Source: JAJFFW01 sp965263375
GTDB taxonomy: Bacteria; Pseudomonadota; Alphaproteobacteria; Caulobacterales; Parvularculaceae
Direction of reading: 5' to 3'
NCBI GenBank assembly: GCA_965263375.1
Contig: OZ253669.1
Location: 1,612,001 to 1,676,000, forward strand
Length of the DNA stretch: 64,000 nucleotides
The notes under the pieces are model-generated. The model searched no databases. It was not told the DNA's origin and worked only from the letters and a program-made list of their open reading frames with translations. Both the position numbers and the translations under genes were made by a program. This document shows positions 35,075 to 43,838 of this stretch, piece after piece. The stretch's first letter is position 1. The number at the start of each line of letters is the position of its first letter.

Positions 35075-36959
35075 CGAAAACACCTGTTTTGCTATCAGTT
35101 AACTCAGCTTGGTGTCCGATAGGCCATCGAATGCCCCCGTCATTGCTCGGCCAATCAAAGGGTAACTTGCCTGTAAATTTTACCCTGCCCCCATCTTTGA
35201 AGAACATATCTGCAACGGCTTCGCCTTCCGTTCCTGGCAGCCAGGCAGCGACAAAAACATCAGAAATGTCTATAAGTTCACAAACCGCTAAAGGGCGACC
35301 GCTAAGAAAGACAGTGATGATTGGAATGCCTTGCGCTTTTAGCTGCTGCATTAATTTGAAGCTATTGGAGTGAAACCGAAGATCTTCACGGTCGCCAAAC
35401 CATTCAGCGTAAGGTTCTTCACCGATGATAACAAAAGCCGCATCATATTTAGCATCGTTATGCGAAGGCTCAAACTTTTCATCCCCGATGATATCGCAAA
35501 CGCCGCCATTTGCCTCTATTTTGCCTTGTAAGCCGGTCGCAATTGTGCAGCTATGGGGAAAGTCTTCATTCGTAGTACCATTACCGCGCCAGGTAAGACT
35601 CCATCCGCCCAGCTGACGGTTAATATGCGTGGCGGCGTCCCCGCAAATTAAGAAGCGTCCATGCGCTGATGAAGTGAACGTATCAGGATCACCCTTTAAT
35701 AAGACAAGAGATTTTTGAACAGCTTCATGCGCCAGCGCTCGGCGATCCTCAGACTGGAGCCTTGTGGTCTCACCAGCTAAATAGCGGGCAGAAGGACGCG
35801 GAGCATGAAGCAGTCCTGAGCGGAGTTTAACGCGTAAAATCCGCCGTGTAGCGTCATTGATCCGTTCTATTGATATATCTCCGATCTCTATTTGTTTTAC
35901 CGTATTCGTATGAAGAGCGCGCCACGCTTCAGGGGCCATAATCATATCAACGCCCGCATTTATTACACGCGCGGCATTGTCTTGCGAGCAACCAGCCACT
36001 TGTTCATGACCGTTCCAATCACCCACAACGAACCCATCAAAACCAAGTCTGTCTTTTAAAATATCAGTAAGAAGATACTGCGAGTCATGAAGTTTTTCCC
36101 CAAACCACGAGCTATAAGAAGCCATGATTGTCGCAACACCCTCGCGAATAGCGGGTAGATAAACAAGACCGTGCTGACGCACAAGGATATCTTCAGTGCA
36201 CGCCGTATTGCCCTGATCGACACCGCCCTGCGTGCCCCCATCACCAACAAAATGCTTTGCCGTTGCTAATGTGTAAATATCGCCCAGCGGGCTTTGCAGA
36301 CCTTTTACAAAGGATGCAGCGTAAAGCGCAATTAAATCTGGATCACTTGAATAGCTTTCGTAAAAACGGCCCCATCGAGGGTCTTGCGCGACAGCAAGGG
36401 TTGGCGCAAAAATCCAGTCCTGGCCTGTGATGCGTACATCTTCGGCCGTCGCTTTGGCAATTCGTGTAATAAGATCTGGATCTCTTGCTGCGCCAAGTCC
36501 AATATTGTGCGGAAAAAGAATAGCGCCGTACAAATTATTATGCCCATGAACAGCGTCAGTGCCCCAAAGCACTGGAACCTTTGATCCATCCCGCGTGCTA
36601 GACGCTAGCCAATATTTGTCTGCAAGCGCTAACCAGGTTTCAGGTAAAGCATGTCGTTCACCGTAGGGCGATGTGTCCCCGCCATTTAAGATTGCGCCAA
36701 GCGGAATTTCCGACAATTCCTCTGGTTGAACTTGGGATATGTCAGCGATGATCATCTGCGCAACTTTTTCAAAAATCGTCATCTGCGCGATATATTCATC
36801 TAAAATTGTTTTTTCTTCCGGACTCTCAGAGGCAGGAACGTATTGGGGCCACAAATCGGGTCGCCCTTCTATTGTGCGTCCTTTTGCGGCCATGCTAGCA
36901 GCGCGTTTATTCACGCCCGCGGTTAAACCAGTTTCCTTATCCTGCGTGCTGGCGTTCAT
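35067..36959 (-). CDS. GH3 glycosidase (exo-beta-glucosidase / beta-xylosidase type)
   Basis: A 630-residue GH3 enzyme. The (beta/alpha)8 domain has FEKVAQMIIADISQ, then KHFVGDGG, and the catalytic nucleophile Asp in GFVVGDWNGHEQV (about residue 316). The second alpha/beta domain, ending near KFTGKLPFDWPSN, supplies the acid/base region. It lacks the C-terminal domain seen in longer ExoP-like enzymes and has no signal peptide, so it probably acts in the cytoplasm on imported oligosaccharides. It overlaps the transporter by four bases and zwf by eight. Glucoside or xyloside specificity cannot be settled here. Confidence 0.9.
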   Translation of the reverse strand: MNASTQDKETGLTAGVNKRAASMAAKGRTIEGRPDLWPQYVPASESPEEKTILDEYIAQMTIFEKVAQMIIADISQVQPEELSEIPLGAILNGGDTSPYGERHALPETWLALADKYWLASSTRDGSKVPVLWGTDAVHGHNNLYGAILFPHNIGLGAARDPDLITRIAKATAEDVRITGQDWIFAPTLAVAQDPRWGRFYESYSSDPDLIALYAASFVKGLQSPLGDIYTLATAKHFVGDGGTQGGVDQGNTACTEDILVRQHGLVYLPAIREGVATIMASYSSWFGEKLHDSQYLLTDILKDRLGFDGFVVGDWNGHEQVAGCSQDNAARVINAGVDMIMAPEAWRALHTNTVKQIEIGDISIERINDATRRILRVKLRSGLLHAPRPSARYLAGETTRLQSEDRRALAHEAVQKSLVLLKGDPDTFTSSAHGRFLICGDAATHINRQLGGWSLTWRGNGTTNEDFPHSCTIATGLQGKIEANGGVCDIIGDEKFEPSHNDAKYDAAFVIIGEEPYAEWFGDREDLRFHSNSFKLMQQLKAQGIPIITVFLSGRPLAVCELIDISDVFVAAWLPGTEGEAVADMFFKDGGRVKFTGKLPFDWPSNDGGIRWPIGHQAELTDSKTGVFDE

Positions 36960-38377
36960 CCTTTCATCGCCTCCAACTCAACGCCTTTCGTTTCAACGAC
37001 CATAAAGATAACAAAAATAACAGAAAGCGCTGCAAATGCGGCGTAAATTCCGTATGCGCCAGCAAGACCAATTGCAACCAACAGAATTGGAAATGTGATG
37101 GTAATTGCGAAATTGGCGAGCCATTGCGCCAGCCCGCTTACGGCGAGCCCTGGGCCTCGAAGTTGATTGGGGAACATTTCACCTAACATAACCCACATAA
37201 CCGGTCCCCAAGAAAGGTTGAATAAAAAGACGTAAATATTGGCGGATATAAGCGCTATACGGCCAGTGCTCGGTGACATACTTAAGCCGCTATCGTCGAC
37301 TAAAACAGCAGAGGCGAAGCACACGGCAAGGACCGTCAGAGAAACGGCCATGCCAACCGATCCGACAAGCAACAATGGTCGCCGCCCGATACGGTCAATA
37401 AGAAGCAGCGCAACGATACAGGCCAAAATGCTGACAGCGCCTGAGATAACATTGACTAGCAACGCGTCGCTTTCCGTAAATCCGACAGATTGCCAAAGAA
37501 CGGCGCCATAATAGAAAACGACATTGATCCCTACAAGTTGCTGGAAAATAGCAAGTCCAAGGCCAATCCATACGATTTTACGTAAACGCCGGGTTTGCGG
37601 CTCCACAAGGTCTGATAGTTTCGGCGTGTGGCGGTCTTCTGCAAGCGTGGCCTCTATCTCACGAAGCTTTTCTGCTGCGGCTTGTGAGCCATATAGGCGT
37701 GTCATGACATTTAGCGCCTCAGCACTTCTGTTTTTAAGAACCAAATAGCGAGGGCTTTCGGGTATAAAAAACAGGCCTATAAGGAATGCCGCCGCGGGCG
37801 CCAGCTCTATCCAAAACATCCATCGCCAAGCAGCGATTGAAAGGAAAAGGTCGTCCAAAGAGGAACCAGCCGTTTTTGCGATTAAGAAATTGCTCAAAAA
37901 CGCGACAAACAAACCAGTGATGATCGCAATTTGTTGGACGGATGATAAGGCGCCGCGAAATCGTGCAGGCGCAACTTCACTAATATAGGCTGGCGCCAAA
38001 ACGCTTGCTGCGCCAACCGCCAGCCCGCCAATGACACGGTAGATAACAAATTCAAGAGACGTTCCAGCCGCCCCAGAGCCCCATGCGCTAATCAAGAAGA
38101 AAACACTGGCGGCCATCAACAAACGCTGGCGCCCGAATATGTCACCTAGCCTTGCCGCGAAAAATGCGCCGACCGCGCATCCAAGCAGCATCGACGCCAC
38201 GTTAAAACCAGTACCAACGCTATCAGAATCAAAAGCGACCTGTAGCCCCTCCACTGTTCCGTTGATAACACCGCTATCAAAACCAAATAAAAATCCGCCG
38301 ATTGTGGCCACAAGGCTAATGAGGACAATCAACAGCTTATTTTCGCTCGGCGCGCTGCCTTGCACTGTTTGCTGCAC
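36956..38377 (-). CDS. MFS sugar porter (XylE/GLUT-like)
   Basis: A 473-residue, 12-span major facilitator. Sugar-porter motifs are present: GFLFGFDSGVINGTVEG in span 1, RLGDIFGRQRLL in loop 2-3, PESPRYLVLK, FQQLVGINVVFYYGAVLW, and the C-terminal VETKGVE. Substrate is likely a monosaccharide or small oligosaccharide taken up with H+. It heads the minus-strand operon with GH3, zwf and pgl, overlapping GH3 by four bases. The shared intergenic region with the GH120 gene carries a TAGCGCTA operator at 38493. Confidence 0.92.
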   Translation of the reverse strand: MQQTVQGSAPSENKLLIVLISLVATIGGFLFGFDSGVINGTVEGLQVAFDSDSVGTGFNVASMLLGCAVGAFFAARLGDIFGRQRLLMAASVFFLISAWGSGAAGTSLEFVIYRVIGGLAVGAASVLAPAYISEVAPARFRGALSSVQQIAIITGLFVAFLSNFLIAKTAGSSLDDLFLSIAAWRWMFWIELAPAAAFLIGLFFIPESPRYLVLKNRSAEALNVMTRLYGSQAAAEKLREIEATLAEDRHTPKLSDLVEPQTRRLRKIVWIGLGLAIFQQLVGINVVFYYGAVLWQSVGFTESDALLVNVISGAVSILACIVALLLIDRIGRRPLLLVGSVGMAVSLTVLAVCFASAVLVDDSGLSMSPSTGRIALISANIYVFLFNLSWGPVMWVMLGEMFPNQLRGPGLAVSGLAQWLANFAITITFPILLVAIGLAGAYGIYAAFAALSVIFVIFMVVETKGVELEAMKG

Positions 38378-38492
38378 GATTTGTTTTCTCCGCTAATATA
38401 CATCTTTGGCGCGCATTTTTGCCCGCATGTTCGCCTTAATGTGAAAGACGATCTTTCTTGCGATACATCCCCATAAGCGTGTATGATGCATC

Positions 38493-38510
38493 AATGGTAG
38501 CGCTAACATT
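38493..38510. promoter_or_regulatory. LacI/XylR-type operator (site 1)
   Basis: AATGGTAGCGCTAACATT, an 18-bp near-palindrome centred on TAGCGCTA. It lies between the divergent sugar-porter operon and the GH120 gene and could serve both. It belongs to a set of five near-identical sites in this locus. Confidence 0.85.
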
Positions 38511-38569
38511 TTTTGCCGCCATAATCAATGTTCTTACAAAATTACAAAAGTACATATGGGAGAGACGTC

Positions 38570-40372
38570 ATGAACACGGGTAAAAACCGTATGAATTTAC
38601 TTGCCAGTGCGTCATTAAGCATTTTGATGATGGCGAGCCTGGAGGCGCAAGCGAAAGATATTTTTGTCGCAAAAACGGGGAGTGATGAAAACTCTGGCTC
38701 CGTTGATGCGCCCCTATTGACCATCAACAAAGCGGCTCAAATTGCTGGTCCTGGCGATGTCGTGACTGTTCGCGAAGGTGTTTATCGTGAGTGGGTGCGC
38801 CCTGCCCGCGGCGGCGCGTCAGATGATGAGCGAATTGTTTATCAAGCCGCCCCTGGAGAAGACGTGAAAATTCTAGGCTCGCGGCCGGTCACTAATTGGA
38901 CTAAAGATGGTGACTTGTGGTTGGCGACCATTTCTATTGACTTCTTTCCTAGCATCAATCCGTTTGCCGAGTTAATTCGTCACCCGATTTATGTCGAAGT
39001 CGATGAATCCGGCGATGGATGGGGGTGGTTGAAATATGGGCGCAATGCCCATCGCGGTGATGTTATTGTAAATGGCGAAGGCCTGACGGAGCGACACTCA
39101 AAAGAAGATATGTCGAAGCCGCTTTCATGGTATGCCGAAGTTGATGAGGATGTAACACGGCTCTGGGCGAACTTCGGCGACCTCAACCCAAACAAAGCAG
39201 AGGTCGAGATCAGTGTCCTGCCCTATCTGTTTTATCCCGACAAATCTGGGCTTTCTTATATTACTGTTCGCGGATTTTCGATGATGAACGTGGCGACCCA
39301 TTGGGCGCCGCCGACGGTTCATCAACCTGGCGCAATCGGGCCTAATGGCGGGCACAATTGGATCATTGAAAATAACACTGTCGCTTATTCCAAAGGGCTT
39401 TGCATATCCTTAGGACTGCCCACCGATAAGATTAAGCTTACGAAGAAGAAAAGTGGTCAGCACGTCGTTCGCAACAATGTCCTTTTGAGATGCGGACAAG
39501 GCGGTGTCGCTGGGCAAGACTGGATTGATGGCTCTAGAATTGAGGGCAACTACATCAAAGACACCAATTATCGCATTCAGTATGGTGGCTGGGAAACCGC
39601 TGGCATTAAATTCCATAATGCTGACCATCTGTTGATCGAGGGCAATTTCGTTGACGGGGTTAGCACAATTGACCGCGAAATCGGCGCAGCACATGGCGTT
39701 TGGATAGACTATCAAAATAGAAACGTTCGTGTAACACGCAACATTATTCGCGACTCTGGTTCTGATGCGATTTTAAGCGAGGCAAATTGGAAAGGCCCGC
39801 TTTTATACGATAACAACATTATCATCGGCGGGCGTTTGGCGACGGCCTCTTCGCGCGGCGAAATGTGGGCGCATAATCTTTTTATTGATACGCCGCCGCG
39901 CTGGGAAAACCAGGATTGGGGCAACCGGGTTCCAGTGAAAAACGCGCGCTGGTTTAACAATATCTTCGTTGGCAAAGGTCTTTCTGAAGCGCCTGATGAG
40001 CCAACATATGAATATGGCGCGAATGCTTATTTCAATGGCGCAGCCCCAAGCGCGGCGGAGACGGATGGTTTTGTCTCAGCTGATGAGGTTGATTACCGTC
40101 TTGAAGAAACCGAAGCTGGCATGATGCTTTACCTCACTGCGCCGTTTGAAAATCTGCCGGCCCCTGCTGATGATCTTGCAAACCGCGTTAAGCCGAATTT
40201 TAAAATCAAAGGCCCAGTTGATGATGATCTAATGGCGGATTTCTTAAGTGAAAGTCGCGCTGAGACATCACAGATTGGTCCTTTTGCGCGGCCATTCGAT
40301 AGAGAAGAAGGGCGTTTGATCTGGGCGTATGATGATCAATACAAAAAAGCCTTAAAGCTAATCGGTCAATAG
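38570..40372 (+). CDS. Secreted GH120-type beta-xylosidase (right-handed beta-helix)
   Basis: A 600-residue exported protein. A signal peptide (core LLASASLSILMMASL, cleavage near EAQA-KD) precedes IFVAKTGSDENSGSVDAPLL and a repeated beta-helix, the architecture of GH120 beta-xylosidases. The catalytic pair known from Thermoanaerobacterium XylC (Asp382, Glu405) has counterparts at Asp380 (in GVWIDYQNR) and Glu404 (in AILSEANWKG), with matching spacing. GGGAGAG lies six bases before ATG 38570, so I reject a longer frame from 38528. A strong terminator follows. The enzyme probably trims xylo-oligosaccharides in the periplasm or outside; pectate-lyase-like relatives are the alternative. Confidence 0.8.
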   Translation: MNTGKNRMNLLASASLSILMMASLEAQAKDIFVAKTGSDENSGSVDAPLLTINKAAQIAGPGDVVTVREGVYREWVRPARGGASDDERIVYQAAPGEDVKILGSRPVTNWTKDGDLWLATISIDFFPSINPFAELIRHPIYVEVDESGDGWGWLKYGRNAHRGDVIVNGEGLTERHSKEDMSKPLSWYAEVDEDVTRLWANFGDLNPNKAEVEISVLPYLFYPDKSGLSYITVRGFSMMNVATHWAPPTVHQPGAIGPNGGHNWIIENNTVAYSKGLCISLGLPTDKIKLTKKKSGQHVVRNNVLLRCGQGGVAGQDWIDGSRIEGNYIKDTNYRIQYGGWETAGIKFHNADHLLIEGNFVDGVSTIDREIGAAHGVWIDYQNRNVRVTRNIIRDSGSDAILSEANWKGPLLYDNNIIIGGRLATASSRGEMWAHNLFIDTPPRWENQDWGNRVPVKNARWFNNIFVGKGLSEAPDEPTYEYGANAYFNGAAPSAAETDGFVSADEVDYRLEETEAGMMLYLTAPFENLPAPADDLANRVKPNFKIKGPVDDDLMADFLSESRAETSQIGPFARPFDREEGRLIWAYDDQYKKALKLIGQ

Positions 40373-40414
40373 CGTTGATTTAATCATTATATTCACTTCC
40401 TCCTCCGAGAACTT

Positions 40415-40443
40415 ATGGGCAGCTTACGCTGCCCATTTTTTTA
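40415..40443 (+). terminator. Rho-independent terminator of the GH120 gene
   Basis: ATGGGCAGC (40415-40423), loop TTAC, GCTGCCCAT (40428-40436), then seven T residues. A perfect nine-pair stem. Confidence 0.92.
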
Positions 40444-40731
40444 TTCCATCATAAACCTCCACCTTCGGTGGAGGATTGGACGCGTTCTACATTGTAGGTA
40501 GGAGACCGCAGTTTGTCTGCGTTATCAGCTTGTTAAAATCTACAGTTGGCGGTTTTTCCTCCTTCGCTTGCGGGGGAGGAAAACTGAGACGCTCATTGAT
40601 CTAAAGACCGCCTCTGGCGGTCCAAGGTCCAAAGACCGCCTCTGGCGGTCCCAAGCGAAGCGTTACAAACCTCCACCTCTGGTGGAGGTCAATGACTTGT
40701 GCTGATTAGCAAGTGATTTTGAGTGGCGCGC

Positions 40732-40765
40732 AAAAAAAAGGCCGCCATCCTGGCTGATGGCGGCC
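40732..40765 (-). terminator. Rho-independent terminator of the TonB receptor gene
   Basis: On the minus strand GGCCGCCATC and GATGGCGGCC (40740-40765) form a ten-pair stem followed by eight T residues (A-run 40732-40739 on the plus strand). It lies about 40 bases after the receptor stop. Confidence 0.92.
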
Positions 40766-40803
40766 TAATTTCCTTAGCGATAGTTTGCTAAGTTTTGGGA
40801 GGT

Positions 40804-43632
40804 TTAAAGCTCGCCGCGAACACCAAAGGTGATACGTGGCTTTTGATCGTTATCGAACAAGAATTGATCGTCGAAACGTCCAGTTTGAAGCTGGTCTTCA
40901 CCAGTGATGTTCAACGCTTCGAAGAACAACGTTACGTTGTCGTTGTAGTTGTAAGCCATGCTTGCGTCGACTTGGATATAATCATCAAAGAAGATTGGCT
41001 CGCCTTGCGTACGAAGCTGGTTTTCTGAGAACAAGAACTTATCGCGATAGTTTGCAGCGACACGAACTTGGAATTTATCGTTCTCATAGAAAGCAACAAG
41101 GTTTGCTGAGTCTGAAAGACCGATCAGGTTAACCGTTTGCTCAATTGCCTGAGGATCAAAGGATGCGCTTGAGTCAACCAATGTATAGTTGGCTTGCATA
41201 CCAAAACCAGTTTCACCAAAGACGTGCTGAACAGCAAACTCAAGACCGTTGATGTTTGCGTCGCCGGTATTCACGCTCTGTGTGATGTTGAAGATAGCAA
41301 CTGGGTCGGTTGGTTGGCTGTCAACAGATACTGGTGGGACGATTGTTTCGTCAAAACGTGGGCTAGGATCTGTCAACGGATTGCCGTTTACGTCATTGAT
41401 GGTGCCCGTTGATATTTCCGTACCAATATAGTTCTGAACATTCTTGTGGAAGAATGTAACAGACGCATAGCTTTCTGGCTGGTAGTACCACTCAACAGAG
41501 AAGTCGATGTTGTCAGCCAAATATGGAAGAAGGCCTGGGTTACCTTGGCCAGCATTAAACGGACCAAAAGGACGTGTGTCAGCAATTGTAAGCGAAGGAC
41601 GTAGAGCGTTCAGGTCAGGACGCGCCAATGTGCGGCCGTATGACAAACGAACGACCCAGTCTTCGCTAGGCTGAAGCTGGAAGTCAACTGCTGGTAAGAA
41701 GTGGCTGTAGTTACCTGTTTGGGTAAGTGAAACCTCTTCAGCTGTGTTGACGACTTCTTGCTCAGAAGGGCTTGTTGTGCGTAACGCCAGCGGCAAGTTT
41801 TGTGTCGATGAGCTTTCAACATCAGTGTCCTCGTAACGAACACCCGCTGAAAGCTTGGCGATCATGCCGTTGAATTCACCTTCAAGATTAACATTCACAT
41901 AAGCTGAGAATGATTCTTCTGTTGTGAAGATGTCTTCAAATGCAGGTAGGAAGTCGCCCGCAATTGCGTTTGTTGGGAAGTTTTCCGTATTCGCCGCGTT
42001 TGCATCATAGAAAAGGACCGATGGGAAGATCGTGCCTGGGCTAGCGACTTCTGTAAAGAAGTCCTCACAACCAACACAATCGCCAAGACCTTGGAAAACG
42101 AAGTTAGTGCTTAATGAGGATGTTGTGACTTGATACTCAGTATAAGCTACCCCGAAGTCAAGTGACTGAATAAGGTCACCGTCTTGACCATGCCATGTGC
42201 CACGGAACTGAGCTTGGTCAACTTCGTTTTTAATAGCGATGCTGCGAACAACAGAACCAAGCGGCGACGCGCCATCTGGATCAAGCAGGCTATCAATATT
42301 TGGAAGGGCGTTACGGTTTGCGCCGCTATCGTCAAAAGTGATTGTTGGCGCGCTTGAGCCATTATAGACAACGCCAAAGTCTATACCTAATGGGCCTTGG
42401 TATAAAGCCAAGTTATCATTTAGCTGGCCGTCTGGTTGGCTTTCAGCTTGTGATAAGTGGCCATCAAACTCAAGTGTTAAGCTATCGCTTTCCCATTTAG
42501 CGTTGACACCAAACGAGTCATTCTCAACGCGAAGCTCGTTGTCATATGCCAGCAAGTCTGCTGCACGTGTTGGTGTGAAGTTGATAGAAGCCAAAGAACC
42601 ATTTTCGGTCAAAGTAATTGGGCCATCGATGTTGTTTGTAACATCAGTGGAGCTTAATAGACCGAATAGACCAGTTTGGTAACGCTGCTCGTCACGAGAA
42701 AAACGTGATAATGTATAGTCTGCTGTTACTGTGAATGATTCAACTGGACGGAACTGAACAACACCTTGAAGGTTGATACGTTCCCGCTGATTGTCTGCGA
42801 GTTCGTTAAGGTGTGTACGTGGTGAGTAAACAGTGCCTTCTGTTGCATCAATCGCGCCAGCTGCGATTAGGTTGTTATGACCTTGAGAACCTGGGTCGTT
42901 ACGGTCCCAACCATCAAGGTGGCTTTCACTTTCACGGAAATTCCGGCGTGAGAATGAACCGTTAATCAAAACACCAAATTTGTCTTCATAAACATATGAC
43001 GCCAAACCGCCAATTTCGGGCGTTACGGCGCTGCCAACTTCTGAAGAGAAGTCATAAACACCAGCAGCGCTCAATACTGCTTGGTTTTCTTTAAAATCAA
43101 ACGGACGCGCTGTACGAATGTCAACTGTTGCGCCGATACCGCCTGTTGGAAGGTCAGCACGCGCTGTTTTGTAAACATTAACGCCCGAAACTGATTCAGA
43201 CGCGATTTCAGCAAAGTTAAAAGCGCGGCTTTGTGTTTGGCTGCTAATTGTTTCAAGTTCTGGTGAAGATGCCACAGGCATCTGGCGACCGTTCAACGTA
43301 ACAAGGTTGAAGCTTGGCCCAAGACCCCGAACTGAGATCTGGTTACCTTCGTTGTTTTGGCGGTCGATTGAAACACCTGTGATGCGCTGCAGCGATTCAG
43401 CAAGGTTCGCATCAGGGAATTTGCCGATGTCTTCTGCTGTAATCGCGTCAACAACACCTGATTCATTACGTTTGATATCAGCTGAAGCCGCTAATGAACG
43501 ACGAATGCCCGTAACCGTAACAATGTCGCCCTCGTCAGTCGCAGCAACTTCTTGCGCTAAAGCCGGCGCGCTAAACGCCGTCAATGATAGCGCTACCATT
43601 GAAGTGCAGCCTAATAAGTTAAATTTTTTCAT
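40804..43632 (-). CDS. TonB-dependent receptor (carbohydrate type)
   Basis: About 942 residues. A signal peptide (CTSMVALSLTAFSAPALA) is followed by a TonB-box-like DEGDIVTVTG and the plug domain with DIGKFPDANLAESLQRITGVSIDR and NQISVRGLGPSFNLVTLNGR, both typical of the large sugar receptors of Caulobacter-like bacteria. The barrel ends with the receptor-type ITFGVRGEL. I start at ATG 43632 with GGGAGGG three bases upstream; a longer frame from 43692 has no such site. Two operators flank the start, one upstream and one within codons 11-17. It probably imports xylan or xylo-oligosaccharides across the outer membrane. Confidence 0.94.
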   Translation of the reverse strand: MKKFNLLGCTSMVALSLTAFSAPALAQEVAATDEGDIVTVTGIRRSLAASADIKRNESGVVDAITAEDIGKFPDANLAESLQRITGVSIDRQNNEGNQISVRGLGPSFNLVTLNGRQMPVASSPELETISSQTQSRAFNFAEIASESVSGVNVYKTARADLPTGGIGATVDIRTARPFDFKENQAVLSAAGVYDFSSEVGSAVTPEIGGLASYVYEDKFGVLINGSFSRRNFRESESHLDGWDRNDPGSQGHNNLIAAGAIDATEGTVYSPRTHLNELADNQRERINLQGVVQFRPVESFTVTADYTLSRFSRDEQRYQTGLFGLLSSTDVTNNIDGPITLTENGSLASINFTPTRAADLLAYDNELRVENDSFGVNAKWESDSLTLEFDGHLSQAESQPDGQLNDNLALYQGPLGIDFGVVYNGSSAPTITFDDSGANRNALPNIDSLLDPDGASPLGSVVRSIAIKNEVDQAQFRGTWHGQDGDLIQSLDFGVAYTEYQVTTSSLSTNFVFQGLGDCVGCEDFFTEVASPGTIFPSVLFYDANAANTENFPTNAIAGDFLPAFEDIFTTEESFSAYVNVNLEGEFNGMIAKLSAGVRYEDTDVESSSTQNLPLALRTTSPSEQEVVNTAEEVSLTQTGNYSHFLPAVDFQLQPSEDWVVRLSYGRTLARPDLNALRPSLTIADTRPFGPFNAGQGNPGLLPYLADNIDFSVEWYYQPESYASVTFFHKNVQNYIGTEISTGTINDVNGNPLTDPSPRFDETIVPPVSVDSQPTDPVAIFNITQSVNTGDANINGLEFAVQHVFGETGFGMQANYTLVDSSASFDPQAIEQTVNLIGLSDSANLVAFYENDKFQVRVAANYRDKFLFSENQLRTQGEPIFFDDYIQVDASMAYNYNDNVTLFFEALNITGEDQLQTGRFDDQFLFDNDQKPRITFGVRGEL
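43583..43600. promoter_or_regulatory. LacI/XylR-type operator inside the receptor gene (site 2)
   Basis: AATGATAGCGCTACCATT, lying 32-49 bases downstream of the receptor start, within signal-peptide codons. It is a full match to the other operators, so the codons look constrained for binding as well as for protein. Its centre is 132 bp from the centre of site 3, a distance suited to looping. Confidence 0.75.
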
Positions 43633-43714
43633 GTTCCCTCCCATTGCGCTCCCTAGTGCGAATTTATGGACGAAGTAAAATTCCGACAACATTTTTGTAT
43701 TATGCCGATGATTT

Positions 43715-43732
43715 TATGTTAGCGCTATCATT
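43715..43732. promoter_or_regulatory. LacI/XylR-type operator upstream of the receptor (site 3)
   Basis: TATGTTAGCGCTATCATT, in the divergent region between the TonB receptor and the GH26 gene, 83 bases before the receptor start and about 105 bases before the GH26 start. Confidence 0.85.
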
Positions 43733-43838
43733 AATGACGTGGCACACTCAGATGTCAACAGTCTTTGGACTAACATTTCTATTTTCAAACGAAGTGTTGC
43801 CAAACAGTACTTGAATATAACCTAGGGCGGTAATGTTA

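Larger units (their letters stand above)
40373..40803. repeat. Hairpin-rich gap between GH120 and the TonB receptor
   Basis: Besides two terminators the gap holds two copies of CCTCCACC/GGTGGAGG (40456-40474 and 40670-40688), two copies of AAAGACCGCCTCTGGCGGTCC (40603-40623 and 40631-40651, seven bases apart), and TTTTCCTCC/GGAGGAAAA at 40554-40583. All are inverted repeats able to fold. I see no gene. Confidence 0.8.

Noticed and set aside
40603..40651. CRISPR array
   Set aside because: Only two copies of a palindromic unit with a seven-base spacer and no cas genes; it is a tandem hairpin, not an array.
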